DNA from: Sinotaia quadrata
Lineage: Eukaryota; Mollusca; Gastropoda; Architaenioglossa; Viviparidae
Direction: 5' to 3'
Assembly: GCA_028829895.1 (NCBI GenBank)
Contig: CM054182.1
Location: forward strand, 64,510,879 to 64,574,878
Length of the DNA: 64,000 nt
Position 1 is the first letter of the stretch. Each line of letters starts with the position of its first letter. The notes under the pieces are model-generated. The model had not been told where the DNA came from. It did not search any database and saw only the letters and a list, made by a program, of their open reading frames with translations. This document shows positions 53,501 through 56,438 of the stretch, piece by piece. The translations under genes and the position numbers were made by a program.

Positions 53501-56432
53501 GAGCTACTGATGAGCTCCCTTATGGTACAGCATGTTGCTATATAGCTTATCTTGATTCTAGGGCATTAAGATATACAATAGTGATGTTAAAAAAAATCAA
53601 AATCTGACCACTAGTTTTTGAGTTAACCACACCCAAACCTGCAGAGGTAAAATAATTTTATTATATGTATAAATATGTAATTACAAATTTAAAAGTCTGA
53701 ACAAAACGTAAAGAGATGCTATGACCAATCTTGCATACCTGATTTGTTACCTCCAAAGTGTTTGGATTGTATGTTGTTATGCCATGTGTTCCAACAGAAA
53801 ATATTCTCTTGTATCTGCAAATTAAGGAATAATAGTAATATAAACTGCCACAGTGAATGTAAAATTAAAAATCTTAGTTAATAACTGGCAAGCATTACTA
53901 ATAGTAATAATTATTAAGTAAGCAATTATGTGAGAAAAAATTATTTGTTTACTAATTATGATGCAGACCACTTCTAAAGAATTCTGTTCTCTCTCACACA
54001 TGGACTAAATACCTTCAGTTATGTTGTTTACTAGTAAAGTAGTATTTTATTTATATCCTATTTATTTTAAAAAAAGAAAAGGAGAAACATATAGTATATG
54101 ACAAATATTTCCACCCCTCCATTTATTTGTCACTTGTTTCCATATACTTTTGCATATGAAATATTTAATGATTAAATTTGTGGAACATTTTATTCATATT
54201 ACTGATATTTATGCAGTAAGATTTTAAAAGTAGACATCGTGCACTGCATGTGAGCAAAACATGCAATGAGAAAATCGTAACAGTCCACCCAAAATAGATA
54301 ACTAGATATTACCTGAAGTAATATTATAATTAAATGACACTGGTATCATTCCTCATGGAGTTCAATAGTCAAAGGTCCACTTCTTAAATCCTGTTATAGA
54401 TAAATAACTTATCGAATGACGCAAGCATTTTTGAGATGCTAGCCAATTAGGGATAACCAATGGCTACATACTGGCCAATGGTTCTTACTCTTAGGGAATA
54501 GTGGTGGTGGTGGAAAGCCCACACCATGAGAGATTATTTCTTTATACCCATCATTGTCTGAGGAATTCTGCATACAGTAAGATGTGTTTTCTCTGAGGTC
54601 TCTGTTTTGGGGAGTCACGTGATTAAAGCCATATCATGAATAAACATAGAGTTATAAGTTCCATAATTGTAATTTTCATGTTTTTTCTTTGCAGCTAAAT
54701 AGAAATGTAATTTTTATGTCTTTCTTTCAGTTGAGTAATAAATAATACATTATAATTTCCATGTATAACCTTGTATGCTGTTTTATAATTCTGAGATATT
54801 TTTATTTTATCCAGTGAAACACTATGAGATTAATGTTGGTTGATTTAATGTGTAAGCCATTGTTGGAACCTTGTAGTGGGTCTAATATCTAAATATGTTT
54901 GCATTAGAAATCTGTAAAATATCGTTTTTTTTATCACAACCTTGACCTGTAAAATAATGTCTATAGCTTAGAGATTTTTCTATTTCCATTTTTTGGTCTG
55001 TAAACATTACTTTTGTCTAATTTGGTATGGCAGTATTTGGAAGAGTATATAACTTGTAAAAGGGCATGTGGCCTGAATTCATTTGTCACTTGTGGTGAAC
55101 TAAATAAGTGTAATCAGTTATAAAATATAGTCTGAGGAGTTATCAAGAAGAGAGACAGTTAATATCTGTCCAGCTGAATTTGTACAGAAGAATTATTGTT
55201 GTTTCTCTACAGTCATTGGCAGCACTCTCTTTTACATCCTCCTTATTCAAATCTGGTTCTAATCCTGAAGTTGACTGCCAGTGTTTTTTGCATATCCCAC
55301 AAGTGAGCCATGAAGGTGCATGACATCATCCACTGCAGTTGGGGGGAACACAGAGATGAAACTTCACTCTAGGGAGGGCTAGAGATAATTTCAAGAAATT
55401 TAATAATAGACAATTATCAAGTGAACTATAAAGTCTGAACTGTATTGAGCCCTGATATATACATTTATTTGTGTATCATTGTATATGTTATTATTTGCAA
55501 TTGATCAATATTGAAATGCTGTGTAGAGTGTAGTTAATTTATACTGTTAATAAAATTTACTATTTTCTTTGTTAAAATCCACACTCTCTGAGTGAATTAA
55601 ATAAGAGAGGGAGATTTTCAGCAATGGATGGGGGCTGGCATAAAATAATTAATAAGTCGGACATCAAATCTCAAATGTGGGTATCCCATTGTAGGTTATT
55701 GGGACATGCCAGGTCAGTGCTGATCTATGTGTCTATTTGTAACATGCCAGGTCAGTGCTGATCTAATGTGTCTACTTCAGTACTTGTAACCCGAAGGTTA
55801 GCATTGTAAGGAGGTTGGGAAGGAGCAAATTGTGGGGTGCGTATTTATCACAGATGTGAAGAGATGATAATATTTTCATAATTTAAGAGAACCCCTTGTC
55901 AATGTAAAATAATCTGTCACATAGAGTATGCAAAATTATAATAGCTAAACAAAAAGTCAAACTTAAAATCAGATTTCATAAGTGTCCAGATAAAAAAAGA
56001 CACAAATTTTAGAAGTACAAAATATAAAAAGCTTTAGATAAGTAATATTTATTAATAACAACAGCATTAAGAAAAAAGTTAAAGAAAAAGAATGATGATC
56101 AATTGACTTCCTTTCAGGCTAAAATTAAGTAAGAATTATTAATTAATGTTTTGAATTCTATTGCCAATGCATTTTTTACAATTCAAACTGGGTCTTCAGT
56201 GTTTGAATTAATATTCAACATACCTCCATATATTATAACCCCATGGTTTTATTTATAAATATTTTTTCCTTGGAAGAAATATTTAAAATAGGTTCCTGAG
56301 TAACAAAAGGGGAAAAAAATTACAATGAAGAAGAAATTAAACTAATGAACATGTTACTCACTTTCCTTTCCAAGAGTGCTTTGTAATAAAATAGCAAGCA
56401 ACATCTCTGTTTTCTTTCAAAACAGCTGCCAT
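3756..56432 (-). CDS. DNAJC13: DNAJC13/RME-8 endosomal J-domain co-chaperone, spliced, 52 coding exons, 3' end missing
   Basis: Seen: 52 coding exons, listed separately, join without a stop or a phase clash and total 6,598 nt (2,199 codons plus one base). Order of parts: PH-like N-terminus (about residues 1-110), helical armadillo-like stretches, a GYF_2-like segment (about 965-1015), J domain (about 1286-1345, HPD at 1323-1325), and four IWN motifs with the tryptophan at residues 766, 1194, 1635 and 1922. Known for the family: RME-8 sits on early endosomes, stimulates Hsc70 through the HPD loop, binds SNX1/retromer and the WASH subunit FAM21, and controls clathrin removal and cargo recycling. 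Length is close to the roughly 2,240 residues of the vertebrate protein; only about 35-45 C-terminal residues are missing. The start was chosen because the ATG at 56432 gives the family N-terminus. Orthology is very secure; individual splice edges may be off by a few bases. Confidence 0.96.
4243..4383 (-). CDS. DNAJC13: DNAJC13 exon 52
   Basis: Residues 2073-2119: [20 protein letters not shown] and [13 protein letters not shown]. Donor GTTTGT is weak but the conserved ELVAQ|AL junction fits. Confidence 0.94.
4769..5015. repeat. Minisatellite, 83-bp unit, 3 copies
   Basis: Three consecutive copies of a unit starting CAACTCTAAAGAGAAAG and containing a CTGTCTGTCTCTCTCC run. The third copy diverges at its end. 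In DNAJC13 intron 51. Confidence 0.85.
5160..5905. repeat. Minisatellite containing copies of the exon 51 donor junction
   Basis: Units of about 50-60 bp with CCCTTTAACATACCTCA as core, followed by AAGCAAACAGCTCTAC. The same 17 bases sit at the real exon 51/intron junction (about 6990-7005), and another copy lies near 6929. Confidence 0.85.
5906..6890. other. Intron 51 spacer
   Basis: AT-rich DNA without clear gene or array. Two similar stretches around 6735-6830 (each with an AATCAGCAATATCCAAAG-like word) are a weak local duplication. Confidence 0.4.
7002..7181 (-). CDS. DNAJC13: DNAJC13 exon 51
   Basis: Residues 2013-2072: [20 protein letters not shown], then [16 protein letters not shown]. 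Donor GTATGT; this junction is the core of the minisatellite in the next intron. Confidence 0.94.
7690..7906 (-). CDS. DNAJC13: DNAJC13 exon 50
   Basis: Residues 1940-2012: [20 protein letters not shown], then [20 protein letters not shown]. Donor GTACGT. Confidence 0.95.
8234..8315 (-). CDS. DNAJC13: DNAJC13 exon 49 (IWN repeat 4)
   Basis: Residues 1913-1940, [21 protein letters not shown] at 1922 of the fourth IWN motif. Ends in phase 2, donor GTATGC. Confidence 0.96.
8430..9035. repeat. 92-bp tandem units carrying the exon 48 end and donor
   Basis: Degenerate units about 92 bp long. The word TAGCCTCTGCAG in exon 48 (about 9016) recurs as TAGCCTCTTCAG (about 8925) and TTGCCTCTGCAG (about 8833). 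AAAATGCAAGACAGG next to the donor recurs near 8614, 8692 and 8788. Confidence 0.75.
8998..9198 (-). CDS. DNAJC13: DNAJC13 exon 48
   Basis: Residues 1846-1913: [20 protein letters not shown], then [20 protein letters not shown]. Donor GTGATA. The last bases and the donor are repeated several times in the next intron. Confidence 0.95.
9583..9604. repeat. (CA)n microsatellite
   Basis: A pure dinucleotide run in intron 47; the rest of that intron (9199-10320) shows only AT-rich unique sequence. Confidence 0.95.
10321..10395 (-). CDS. DNAJC13: DNAJC13 exon 47
   Basis: Residues 1821-1846, [20 protein letters not shown] then ALVK; matches [20 protein letters not shown]. Donor GTCAGT. Confidence 0.94.
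10606..10705 (-). CDS. DNAJC13: DNAJC13 exon 46
   Basis: Residues 1788-1821: [20 protein letters not shown], then [13 protein letters not shown]. Donor GTGAGT; ends in phase 1. Confidence 0.93.
11120..11240. repeat. 60-bp tandem duplication
   Basis: Two copies of a unit with TAGTTGTGTTAATTATATTA and TTTTGCATGCATTAT in intron 45. Confidence 0.8.
11869..11960 (-). CDS. DNAJC13: DNAJC13 exon 45
   Basis: Residues 1757-1787, [20 protein letters not shown] then QFTLE; matches IGHFKLIFSLLRV. Acceptor TGTGTGAAG|G is poor, donor GTCAGT. Confidence 0.9.
12376..12502 (-). CDS. DNAJC13: DNAJC13 exon 44
   Basis: Residues 1715-1757: [20 protein letters not shown], then [17 protein letters not shown]. 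Contains a Gln-rich loop. Donor GTACTC is weak; ends in phase 1. Confidence 0.92.
12560..13440. mobile_element. Possible hAT-like element remnant
   Basis: GGGCCAATTATTAGAAC plus CAGTATCGGCA near 12573 is partly mirrored by the reverse complement of TAATAATTGGCTATG near 13393. ATCGG-rich ends of this kind are common in non-autonomous hAT elements. No transposase frame is visible and the ends are too decayed to fix the limits. Confidence 0.35.
13500..13610. repeat. 51-bp tandem duplication
   Basis: Two copies with ACTTTTATAAAATC then ACACAAATATATGAAAG, in intron 43. Confidence 0.8.
13766..13819 (-). CDS. DNAJC13: DNAJC13 exon 43 (54 nt)
   Basis: Residues 1697-1714, [18 protein letters not shown], matching PKAFAASLLDYIGSQAQ. 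Small in-phase exon, donor GTAAGA, between a pogo-like element and a hAT-like remnant. Confidence 0.92.
13946..14853. mobile_element. pogo/Tigger-like non-autonomous element
   Basis: Starts CAGCTGAATCTGGTTATGTC and ends, on the opposite strand, CAGTCGAAACCACTTATCTT, with TA on both sides. CAG ends with a GAA..C..TTAT pattern and TA target duplications are the hallmark of the pogo/Tigger group of Tc1/mariner elements. The 908-bp interior repeats GAGATAACC-like words near both ends and has no transposase frame, so it depends on a source elsewhere. Confidence 0.65.
15300..15765. repeat. Minisatellite, 55-60-bp unit, about 8 copies
   Basis: Units contain GAGTAATTTTAGCTTCAAGC and AAGTAAATGCAGTCCTGG. 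The array stops about 65 bp from the donor of exon 42. Confidence 0.85.
15832..15948 (-). CDS. DNAJC13: DNAJC13 exon 42
   Basis: Residues 1658-1696: [20 protein letters not shown], then FPLE; matches [16 protein letters not shown]. Donor GTGAGT. Confidence 0.94.
16195..16485. repeat. Minisatellite, 38-bp unit, about 7 copies
   Basis: Unit is AACTCAGAAATTCCAACAGC plus TTACTATACTACATTATT. Very uniform central copies indicate recent expansion. Intron 41. Confidence 0.92.
17033..17146 (-). CDS. DNAJC13: DNAJC13 exon 41 (IWN repeat 3)
   Basis: Residues 1620-1657, [21 protein letters not shown] at 1635; the asparagine of the motif is Asp here (V-W-D instead of I-W-N). Donor GTAAGT. Confidence 0.95.
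17455..17628 (-). CDS. DNAJC13: DNAJC13 exon 40
   Basis: Residues 1562-1619: [20 protein letters not shown] and [20 protein letters not shown]. Donor GTAAGA. Confidence 0.94.
17990..18192. repeat. Minisatellite, 60-bp unit, abutting exon 39 donor
   Basis: Three full units (AGTAATGCAGGAAGTACACC then a T-run and CCTCTAGTACTAGAG). The last partial unit runs directly into the splice donor of exon 39. Confidence 0.9.
18193..18372 (-). CDS. DNAJC13: DNAJC13 exon 39
   Basis: Residues 1502-1561: [20 protein letters not shown], then [15 protein letters not shown]. Donor GTGGGC. A 60-bp minisatellite starts right at the donor. Confidence 0.94.
18976..19092 (-). CDS. DNAJC13: DNAJC13 exon 38
   Basis: Residues 1463-1501: [20 protein letters not shown], ending DLCRILYFK. 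Donor GTAAGT. Armadillo-like. Confidence 0.94.
19165..19450. repeat. Degenerate minisatellite, about 65-bp unit
   Basis: Four or five units with TACAAGAACTACAACA and ATGTCAGAAA words in intron 37. Confidence 0.7.
19492..19566 (-). CDS. DNAJC13: DNAJC13 exon 37
   Basis: Residues 1438-1462, [20 protein letters not shown] then LAVQ; matches [20 protein letters not shown]. In phase, donor GTAGAG. Confidence 0.92.
20431..20615 (-). CDS. DNAJC13: DNAJC13 exon 36
   Basis: Residues 1376-1437: [20 protein letters not shown] and [20 protein letters not shown]. Donor GTGTGT is non-consensus but the conserved ENG...Q end fits. Confidence 0.95.
20640..21600. repeat. Minisatellite rich in AGAGCCAAGAATACCATGTA
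   Basis: More than 20 short units (about 19-37 bp), degenerate at the exon side and in the last 200 bp, more uniform in 20930-21370. Being without stops in several frames it yields false ORFs on both strands. Intron 35. Confidence 0.9.
22147..22279 (-). CDS. DNAJC13: DNAJC13 exon 35 (J domain helix III)
   Basis: Residues 1332-1376: [20 protein letters not shown], then [20 protein letters not shown]. Ends in phase 1 with donor GTAAGT. Confidence 0.96.
22589..22667 (-). CDS. DNAJC13: DNAJC13 exon 34 (J-domain HPD exon)
   Basis: Residues 1305-1331, [20 protein letters not shown]. Contains helix II and the HPD loop (1323-1325) that stimulates Hsc70 ATPase in all J proteins. Intact, so the protein should be an active co-chaperone. 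Confidence 0.97.
23191..23306 (-). CDS. DNAJC13: DNAJC13 exon 33 (start of J domain)
   Basis: Residues 1267-1305: [20 protein letters not shown], then [11 protein letters not shown], the first helix of the J domain. Donor GTATGT; ends in phase 2. Confidence 0.95.
23307..23625. repeat. Minisatellite, 36-bp unit, starting at exon 33 acceptor
   Basis: Eight copies of CTAATAATCTATACAAAGTG plus TGATGGCAAAACTCAT. The first, variant copy begins at the acceptor itself. The unit is 12 codons long and has no stop on either strand, so false ORFs appear. Confidence 0.92.
23815..24045. repeat. Minisatellite, 58-bp unit, 4 copies
   Basis: Unit TCCTTTAGCATATCTGATAT plus ATCTAGTCCATTTAATTTTT. Nearly identical copies in intron 32. 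Confidence 0.88.
24290..24900. repeat. Minisatellite, about 55-60-bp unit, 10 copies
   Basis: Unit ATGGGGCTGAATAAAGAGGA followed by an A-rich stretch and CAAACAACACA; preceded by an (AAT)n run at 24293. It ends about 20 bp from the exon 32 donor and fuses with exon 32 into a long false minus-strand ORF. Confidence 0.92.
24919..25120 (-). CDS. DNAJC13: DNAJC13 exon 32
   Basis: Residues 1199-1266: [40 protein letters not shown], ending [10 protein letters not shown]. Almost identical to vertebrate RME-8, just ahead of the J domain. The frame stays open into the following minisatellite, which gives a long false ORF. Confidence 0.96.
25175..25420. repeat. Degenerate minisatellite, about 60-bp unit
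   Basis: Four units with AACCAAGTGTTCATAAGA and GATTTGTTTTACAGA in intron 31. A second short pair with AAGGTTCACATT lies at 25560-25720. Confidence 0.75.
26362..26516 (-). CDS. DNAJC13: DNAJC13 exon 31 (IWN repeat 2)
   Basis: Residues 1148-1199: [20 protein letters not shown], then [18 protein letters not shown] at residue 1194 is IWN motif 2. Donor GTATGT; ends in phase 2. Confidence 0.96.
26775..26995. repeat. Minisatellite, about 32-bp unit
   Basis: Seven units with AAGACCTTTAACAATATTTA in intron 30. Confidence 0.8.
27235..27960. repeat. Degenerate GATGGATAGTTATGATGA array
   Basis: About 730 bp of short ATGATGGA/TAGTTATGAT words with a loose 10-20-bp period in intron 30. Stop-rich in every frame. 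Confidence 0.85.
28089..28289 (-). CDS. DNAJC13: DNAJC13 exon 30
   Basis: Residues 1081-1147 with [20 protein letters not shown], then [15 protein letters not shown]. Hydrophobic but conserved as helical repeat, not as a membrane segment in this family. Donor GTGAGA. Confidence 0.95.
28640..28724 (-). CDS. DNAJC13: DNAJC13 exon 29
   Basis: Residues 1052-1080, [20 protein letters not shown] then TCLPHIVQ. Acceptor is ATTACGAAG|G with little pyrimidine tract, but the required phase and alignment leave no other AG. Confidence 0.88.
28991..29209. repeat. 108-bp tandem duplication spanning exon 28 donor
   Basis: The word CTCAGTCATTTTGATTAACA plus TGTTGAGAAT occurs in exon 28 (29179-29208) and again at about 29070-29099; TGACATTTTAAG(C/T)CTCAA precedes both copies. 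Confidence 0.88.
29165..29367 (-). CDS. DNAJC13: DNAJC13 exon 28 (end of GYF_2-like domain)
   Basis: Residues 985-1052: [20 protein letters not shown] then [15 protein letters not shown]. Conserved [11 protein letters not shown]. Ends AGCAA|GTAAGT in phase 2. The last part of this exon and its donor are duplicated in the following intron. Confidence 0.95.
29696..29800 (-). CDS. DNAJC13: DNAJC13 exon 27 (start of GYF_2-like domain)
   Basis: Residues 950-984, [20 protein letters not shown]. The W-Y-F...G-P-Y pattern is that of GYF_2-type domains, which read short peptides; the ligand in RME-8 is not known to me. Donor GTATTC. Confidence 0.95.
30231..30272. repeat. (CT)n(TA)n microsatellite
   Basis: Pure compound dinucleotide run in intron 26. 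Confidence 0.95.
30490..30670. repeat. Degenerate 40-bp repeat, 4 copies
   Basis: Units with AATAA(A/G)(C/T)TGGTCAGT in intron 26. The rest of the intron up to 31661 is AT-rich without features I recognise. Confidence 0.7.
31662..31826 (-). CDS. DNAJC13: DNAJC13 exon 26
   Basis: Residues 895-949: [20 protein letters not shown] and then [20 protein letters not shown]. Armadillo-like helices. Donor GTTGGT is weak. Confidence 0.95.
32165..32385. repeat. Minisatellite, 38-bp unit, with a donor-like site per unit
   Basis: Six units of ACTAATAAATTACTCACAGC plus CTGTGACTGAAATTGTGT. ACTCAC reads GTGAGT on the DNAJC13 strand. Intron 25. Confidence 0.9.
32664..32823 (-). CDS. DNAJC13: DNAJC13 exon 25
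   Basis: Residues 841-894: [20 protein letters not shown], then a block with [20 protein letters not shown]. Donor GTATGT. Among the best conserved parts of RME-8. Confidence 0.96.
33580..33725. repeat. Minisatellite, 37-bp unit, 4 copies
   Basis: Unit TTTTACATCTAGAACACACT plus CTGATTTAATCTGGCA, intron 24. A 15-base C-run follows at 33909. Confidence 0.9.
33935..34260. repeat. Minisatellite, about 65-bp unit, 5 copies
   Basis: Units with CAATAATCTGCAATATTAAA and TTAAGTCTTTAAATAAAATT in intron 24. Confidence 0.88.
34363..34432 (-). CDS. DNAJC13: DNAJC13 exon 24
   Basis: Residues 818-841, [20 protein letters not shown] then KK. Acidic loop as in the family. Donor GTACGT; ends in phase 2. Confidence 0.93.
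34447..34690. repeat. 121-bp tandem duplication beside exon 24
   Basis: Two nearly identical copies starting ATCAAACTAGGATACAG and ending in ACGCATGC. The first copy starts 14 bp from the exon 24 acceptor. Confidence 0.9.
34894..35038 (-). CDS. DNAJC13: DNAJC13 exon 23
   Basis: Residues 770-818, [20 protein letters not shown], then [20 protein letters not shown] and on. Completes IWN repeat 1. Ends in phase 1, donor GTATTC. Confidence 0.95.
35771..35896 (-). CDS. DNAJC13: DNAJC13 exon 22 (first half of IWN repeat 1)
   Basis: Residues 728-769: [20 protein letters not shown], then a conserved [19 protein letters not shown]. The W at residue 766 belongs to the first IWN motif, completed by the next exon (TREEL). 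Donor GTACAA is weak. Confidence 0.95.
36200..36224. repeat. (ATATC)n microsatellite
   Basis: Pentanucleotide run ATCATATCATATCATATC in intron 21. A 75-bp duplication with GGAAAAAGCCACAC follows at 36318-36455. Confidence 0.92.
36479..36586 (-). CDS. DNAJC13: DNAJC13 exon 21
   Basis: Residues 692-727, starting [11 protein letters not shown], a basic, probably coiled-coil segment, then [12 protein letters not shown]. From memory the vertebrate linker here is about 12 residues longer. The 5' end of this exon, with its acceptor, has two degenerate copies upstream in the preceding intron. Confidence 0.9.
36560..36785. repeat. Two degenerate copies of exon 21 acceptor in intron 20
   Basis: The real junction GTGATC|CTGCAAC is at 36581-36593. 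GGTCCTGCAACA recurs at about 36690 and 36760, each preceded by an exon-like TTGTTCTGAT/TTGATTATGT stretch. Confidence 0.8.
37013..37108 (-). CDS. DNAJC13: DNAJC13 exon 20
   Basis: Residues 660-691, [20 protein letters not shown] and on, ending RDNVKLAL. Donor GTAAGT. Helical scaffold. Confidence 0.92.
37348..37423 (-). CDS. DNAJC13: DNAJC13 exon 19
   Basis: Residues 634-659, [20 protein letters not shown] then LKRIL, as in the family ([12 protein letters not shown]). Donor GTGAGA. Confidence 0.94.
38370..38491 (-). CDS. DNAJC13: DNAJC13 exon 18
   Basis: Residues 594-634, containing [20 protein letters not shown], then MLTNR. Donor GTAAAA, ends in phase 2. Confidence 0.94.
39265..39372. repeat. 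31-bp tandem repeat, 3 copies
   Basis: GAAATGTTAATCAGCAAATA plus TGAACACAGTG, intron 17. Confidence 0.92.
39442..39498 (-). CDS. DNAJC13: DNAJC13 exon 17 (57 nt)
   Basis: Residues 575-593, [19 protein letters not shown], matching HPSMAIIKGAGLVMKAIIE. Small in-phase exon with donor GTAAGC. Confidence 0.95.
40374..40529 (-). CDS. DNAJC13: DNAJC13 exon 16
   Basis: Residues 523-574 with [20 protein letters not shown], then [14 protein letters not shown]. Nearly identical to the vertebrate exon. Donor GTACAT is weak. Confidence 0.95.
40645..40755. repeat. Degenerate 28-bp repeat, 4 copies
   Basis: AATGTAACAGTGATGAATTT with TATCATAA, intron 15. Confidence 0.8.
41142..41249 (-). CDS. DNAJC13: DNAJC13 exon 15
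   Basis: Residues 487-522, [20 protein letters not shown] and on, matching [20 protein letters not shown]. Donor GTGAGT; in phase at both ends. Confidence 0.95.
41395..41502. repeat. 22-bp repeat, 5 copies
   Basis: TTTTTAAATGTAAAATAAGG units in intron 14. Confidence 0.88.
41538..41573. repeat. (CA)n microsatellite
   Basis: Eighteen or so CA units in intron 14. Confidence 0.95.
41989..42088 (-). CDS. DNAJC13: DNAJC13 exon 14
   Basis: Residues 453-486, [20 protein letters not shown] then [12 protein letters not shown], helical-repeat region. Donor GTGAGT. Confidence 0.94.
42444..42616 (-). CDS. DNAJC13: DNAJC13 exon 13
   Basis: Residues 396-453, ending [20 protein letters not shown] then LPK. 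The exon ends AAA|GTATGT, so the frame continues open into the intron for a while; that is not coding. Ends in phase 2. Confidence 0.93.
42715..42925. repeat. Degenerate 30-35-bp repeat, 6 copies
   Basis: TTTGGCCCTTTAAATTAACAAG-like units (TTGG.(C/T)(T/C)CTTTAAAT) in intron 12. Confidence 0.75.
43094..43176 (-). CDS. DNAJC13: DNAJC13 exon 12
   Basis: Residues 368-395, [20 protein letters not shown] and on; a well conserved family block. Donor GTGAGC; acceptor TTTAG is preceded by a modest pyrimidine tract. Confidence 0.93.
43377..44684. mobile_element. DNA transposon with perfect 34-bp terminal inverted repeats
   Basis: TGTGACCTGTCACCACAAAA and the next 14 bases (43377-43410) are mirrored exactly at 44651-44684; TA flanks both ends (43375-43376, 44685-44686). 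The interior is less AT-rich than its surroundings. The minus strand has a 61-codon frame (44199-44014, [20 protein letters not shown] and on), followed after one stop by a Ser/Asp/Lys-rich stretch. This could be a broken transposase N-terminus; no catalytic DDE/D core is visible. TA duplication suggests Tc1/mariner, but the family is not recognised. Confidence 0.85.
44915..45050. mobile_element. hAT-like element end
   Basis: CAGTGCTATCCAATCTTTTT followed by GGGCCAC resembles the CAGTG.T.CCCAACCTTTTT..GGCC ends of many animal hAT elements. The GC-rich word GAGGGTGCCGAAGGCACCAG lies inside. The opposite end is not visible, so this is a fragment. Confidence 0.45.
45065..45300. repeat. Degenerate 90-95-bp repeat, 3 copies
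   Basis: AAATTGTAA.AGTCATATTGT with AACAACCAAGACCAA and CAGCAATGAA words, intron 11. Confidence 0.8.
45405..45473 (-). CDS. DNAJC13: DNAJC13 exon 11
   Basis: Residues 345-368, [20 protein letters not shown]; corresponds to MPIDEEVESLHLRFLAAP. Donor GTGAGT. Enters and leaves in phase 1. Confidence 0.92.
45540..46338. other. Intron 10 spacer
   Basis: Plus-strand open frame of 151 codons at 45753-46208 is rich in Leu, Phe and Ser with no family resemblance; treated as chance. Otherwise nothing recognised. Confidence 0.5.
46339..46436 (-). CDS. DNAJC13: DNAJC13 exon 10
   Basis: Residues 312-345 with [20 protein letters not shown], nearly identical to the vertebrate protein. Donor GTAATA, acceptor TGTTTCAG. 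Ends in phase 1. Confidence 0.94.
47102..47193 (-). CDS. DNAJC13: DNAJC13 exon 9
   Basis: Residues 282-312, [20 protein letters not shown] then a basic stretch; matches the [20 protein letters not shown] region. Donor GTAAAT. Ends in phase 2. Confidence 0.92.
47710..47869 (-). CDS. DNAJC13: DNAJC13 exon 8
   Basis: Residues 228-281, containing [20 protein letters not shown], one of the best conserved blocks of RME-8. Donor GTAAGA, acceptor ATTCTCAG. Confidence 0.95.
47935..48420. repeat. Minisatellite, about 38-45-bp unit, 11 copies
   Basis: Units with ACAATGTGAACAATGATAAC and AGTTCACTTGC in intron 7. A (CCAA)n run follows at 48575-48592. Confidence 0.88.
48863..49005 (-). CDS. DNAJC13: DNAJC13 exon 7
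   Basis: Residues 181-228, [20 protein letters not shown] and on; matches the HLFASEQREEIIKSAID region. Donor GTGAGA; ends in phase 2. Confidence 0.93.
49313..49366 (-). CDS. DNAJC13: DNAJC13 exon 6 (54 nt)
   Basis: Residues 163-180, [18 protein letters not shown], aligned with the GGFCILYGGFSRL stretch of the family. Small in-phase exon with donor GTGAGT; skipping it would leave the frame intact. Confidence 0.9.
50347..50487. repeat. Near-perfect inverted repeat (65-bp arms, 11-nt loop)
   Basis: Arms 50347-50411 and 50423-50487 match at 63 of 65 positions. The outer ends read GCAAGTGTACC. A similar GGTACACTTGTTAG word lies at about 50643, and AATGAGTCATTCTC near 50331 resembles its flank, so the whole may be part of a larger MITE of about 340 bp. 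In DNAJC13 intron 5. Confidence 0.93.
51070..51405. repeat. Minisatellite, about 62-bp unit, 5-6 copies
   Basis: AAACAAACTTGACTATGTAA, a TATA-rich bit, then AAGAAAACATAATTAGTAAG and TAGCAACATGATGCTG. Intron 5, 60 bp from the exon 5 donor. Confidence 0.9.
51465..51653 (-). CDS. DNAJC13: DNAJC13 exon 5
   Basis: Residues 100-162, with [15 protein letters not shown] matching the conserved RVLCSYDYRNIEG block of RME-8. Donor GTGATT, acceptor CTCTCTAG. Phase 0 at both ends. Confidence 0.94.
51928..51963. repeat. (CA)n(TA)n microsatellite
   Basis: Compound dinucleotide run in intron 4. Confidence 0.95.
52171..52320 (-). CDS. DNAJC13: DNAJC13 exon 4
   Basis: Residues 50-99, starting [11 protein letters not shown] and ending [14 protein letters not shown]. 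Completes most of the PH-like region. Donor GTGGGA is weak; both ends are phase 0. Confidence 0.93.
52545..52765. repeat. Degenerate 30-bp repeat
   Basis: AGTACAATACAAAAGTAAAA and TAACTTAT units, intron 3. It is followed by a looser series (52930-53110) with CATACATTAAAAAAGCAAC. Confidence 0.8.
53739..53814 (-). CDS. DNAJC13: DNAJC13 exon 3
   Basis: Residues 24-49, [19 protein letters not shown] and on; part of the PH-like lipid-binding N-terminus and almost identical to the vertebrate protein. Donor GTATGC, acceptor TTTGCAG type. Ends in phase 0. Confidence 0.94.
54460..55870. mobile_element. Possible LTR-like retroelement remnant
   Basis: Order of signals on the plus strand: GTATATAACTTG (about 55045, TATA-like), AATAAAAT (about 55549, polyadenylation-like), then ACTCTCTGAGTG and a GGATGGGGGCTGG word that could follow an LTR. 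A 35-bp duplication with CATGCCAGGTCAGTGCTGAT lies at 55706-55775. Ends, target duplication and coding parts are not identified. Confidence 0.3.
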
Positions 56433-56438
56433 TTTGAG
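56362..56438 (-). CDS. DNAJC13: DNAJC13 exon 2 (start codon exon)
   Basis: Residues 1-24. The acceptor ends at 56439, then six untranslated bases, then ATG at 56432-56430. Encodes the [21 protein letters not shown] start of the family; the vertebrate protein has ENKDLACFYTTKHSW in the same place. Donor GTGAGT. Ends in phase 2. Confidence 0.93.
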
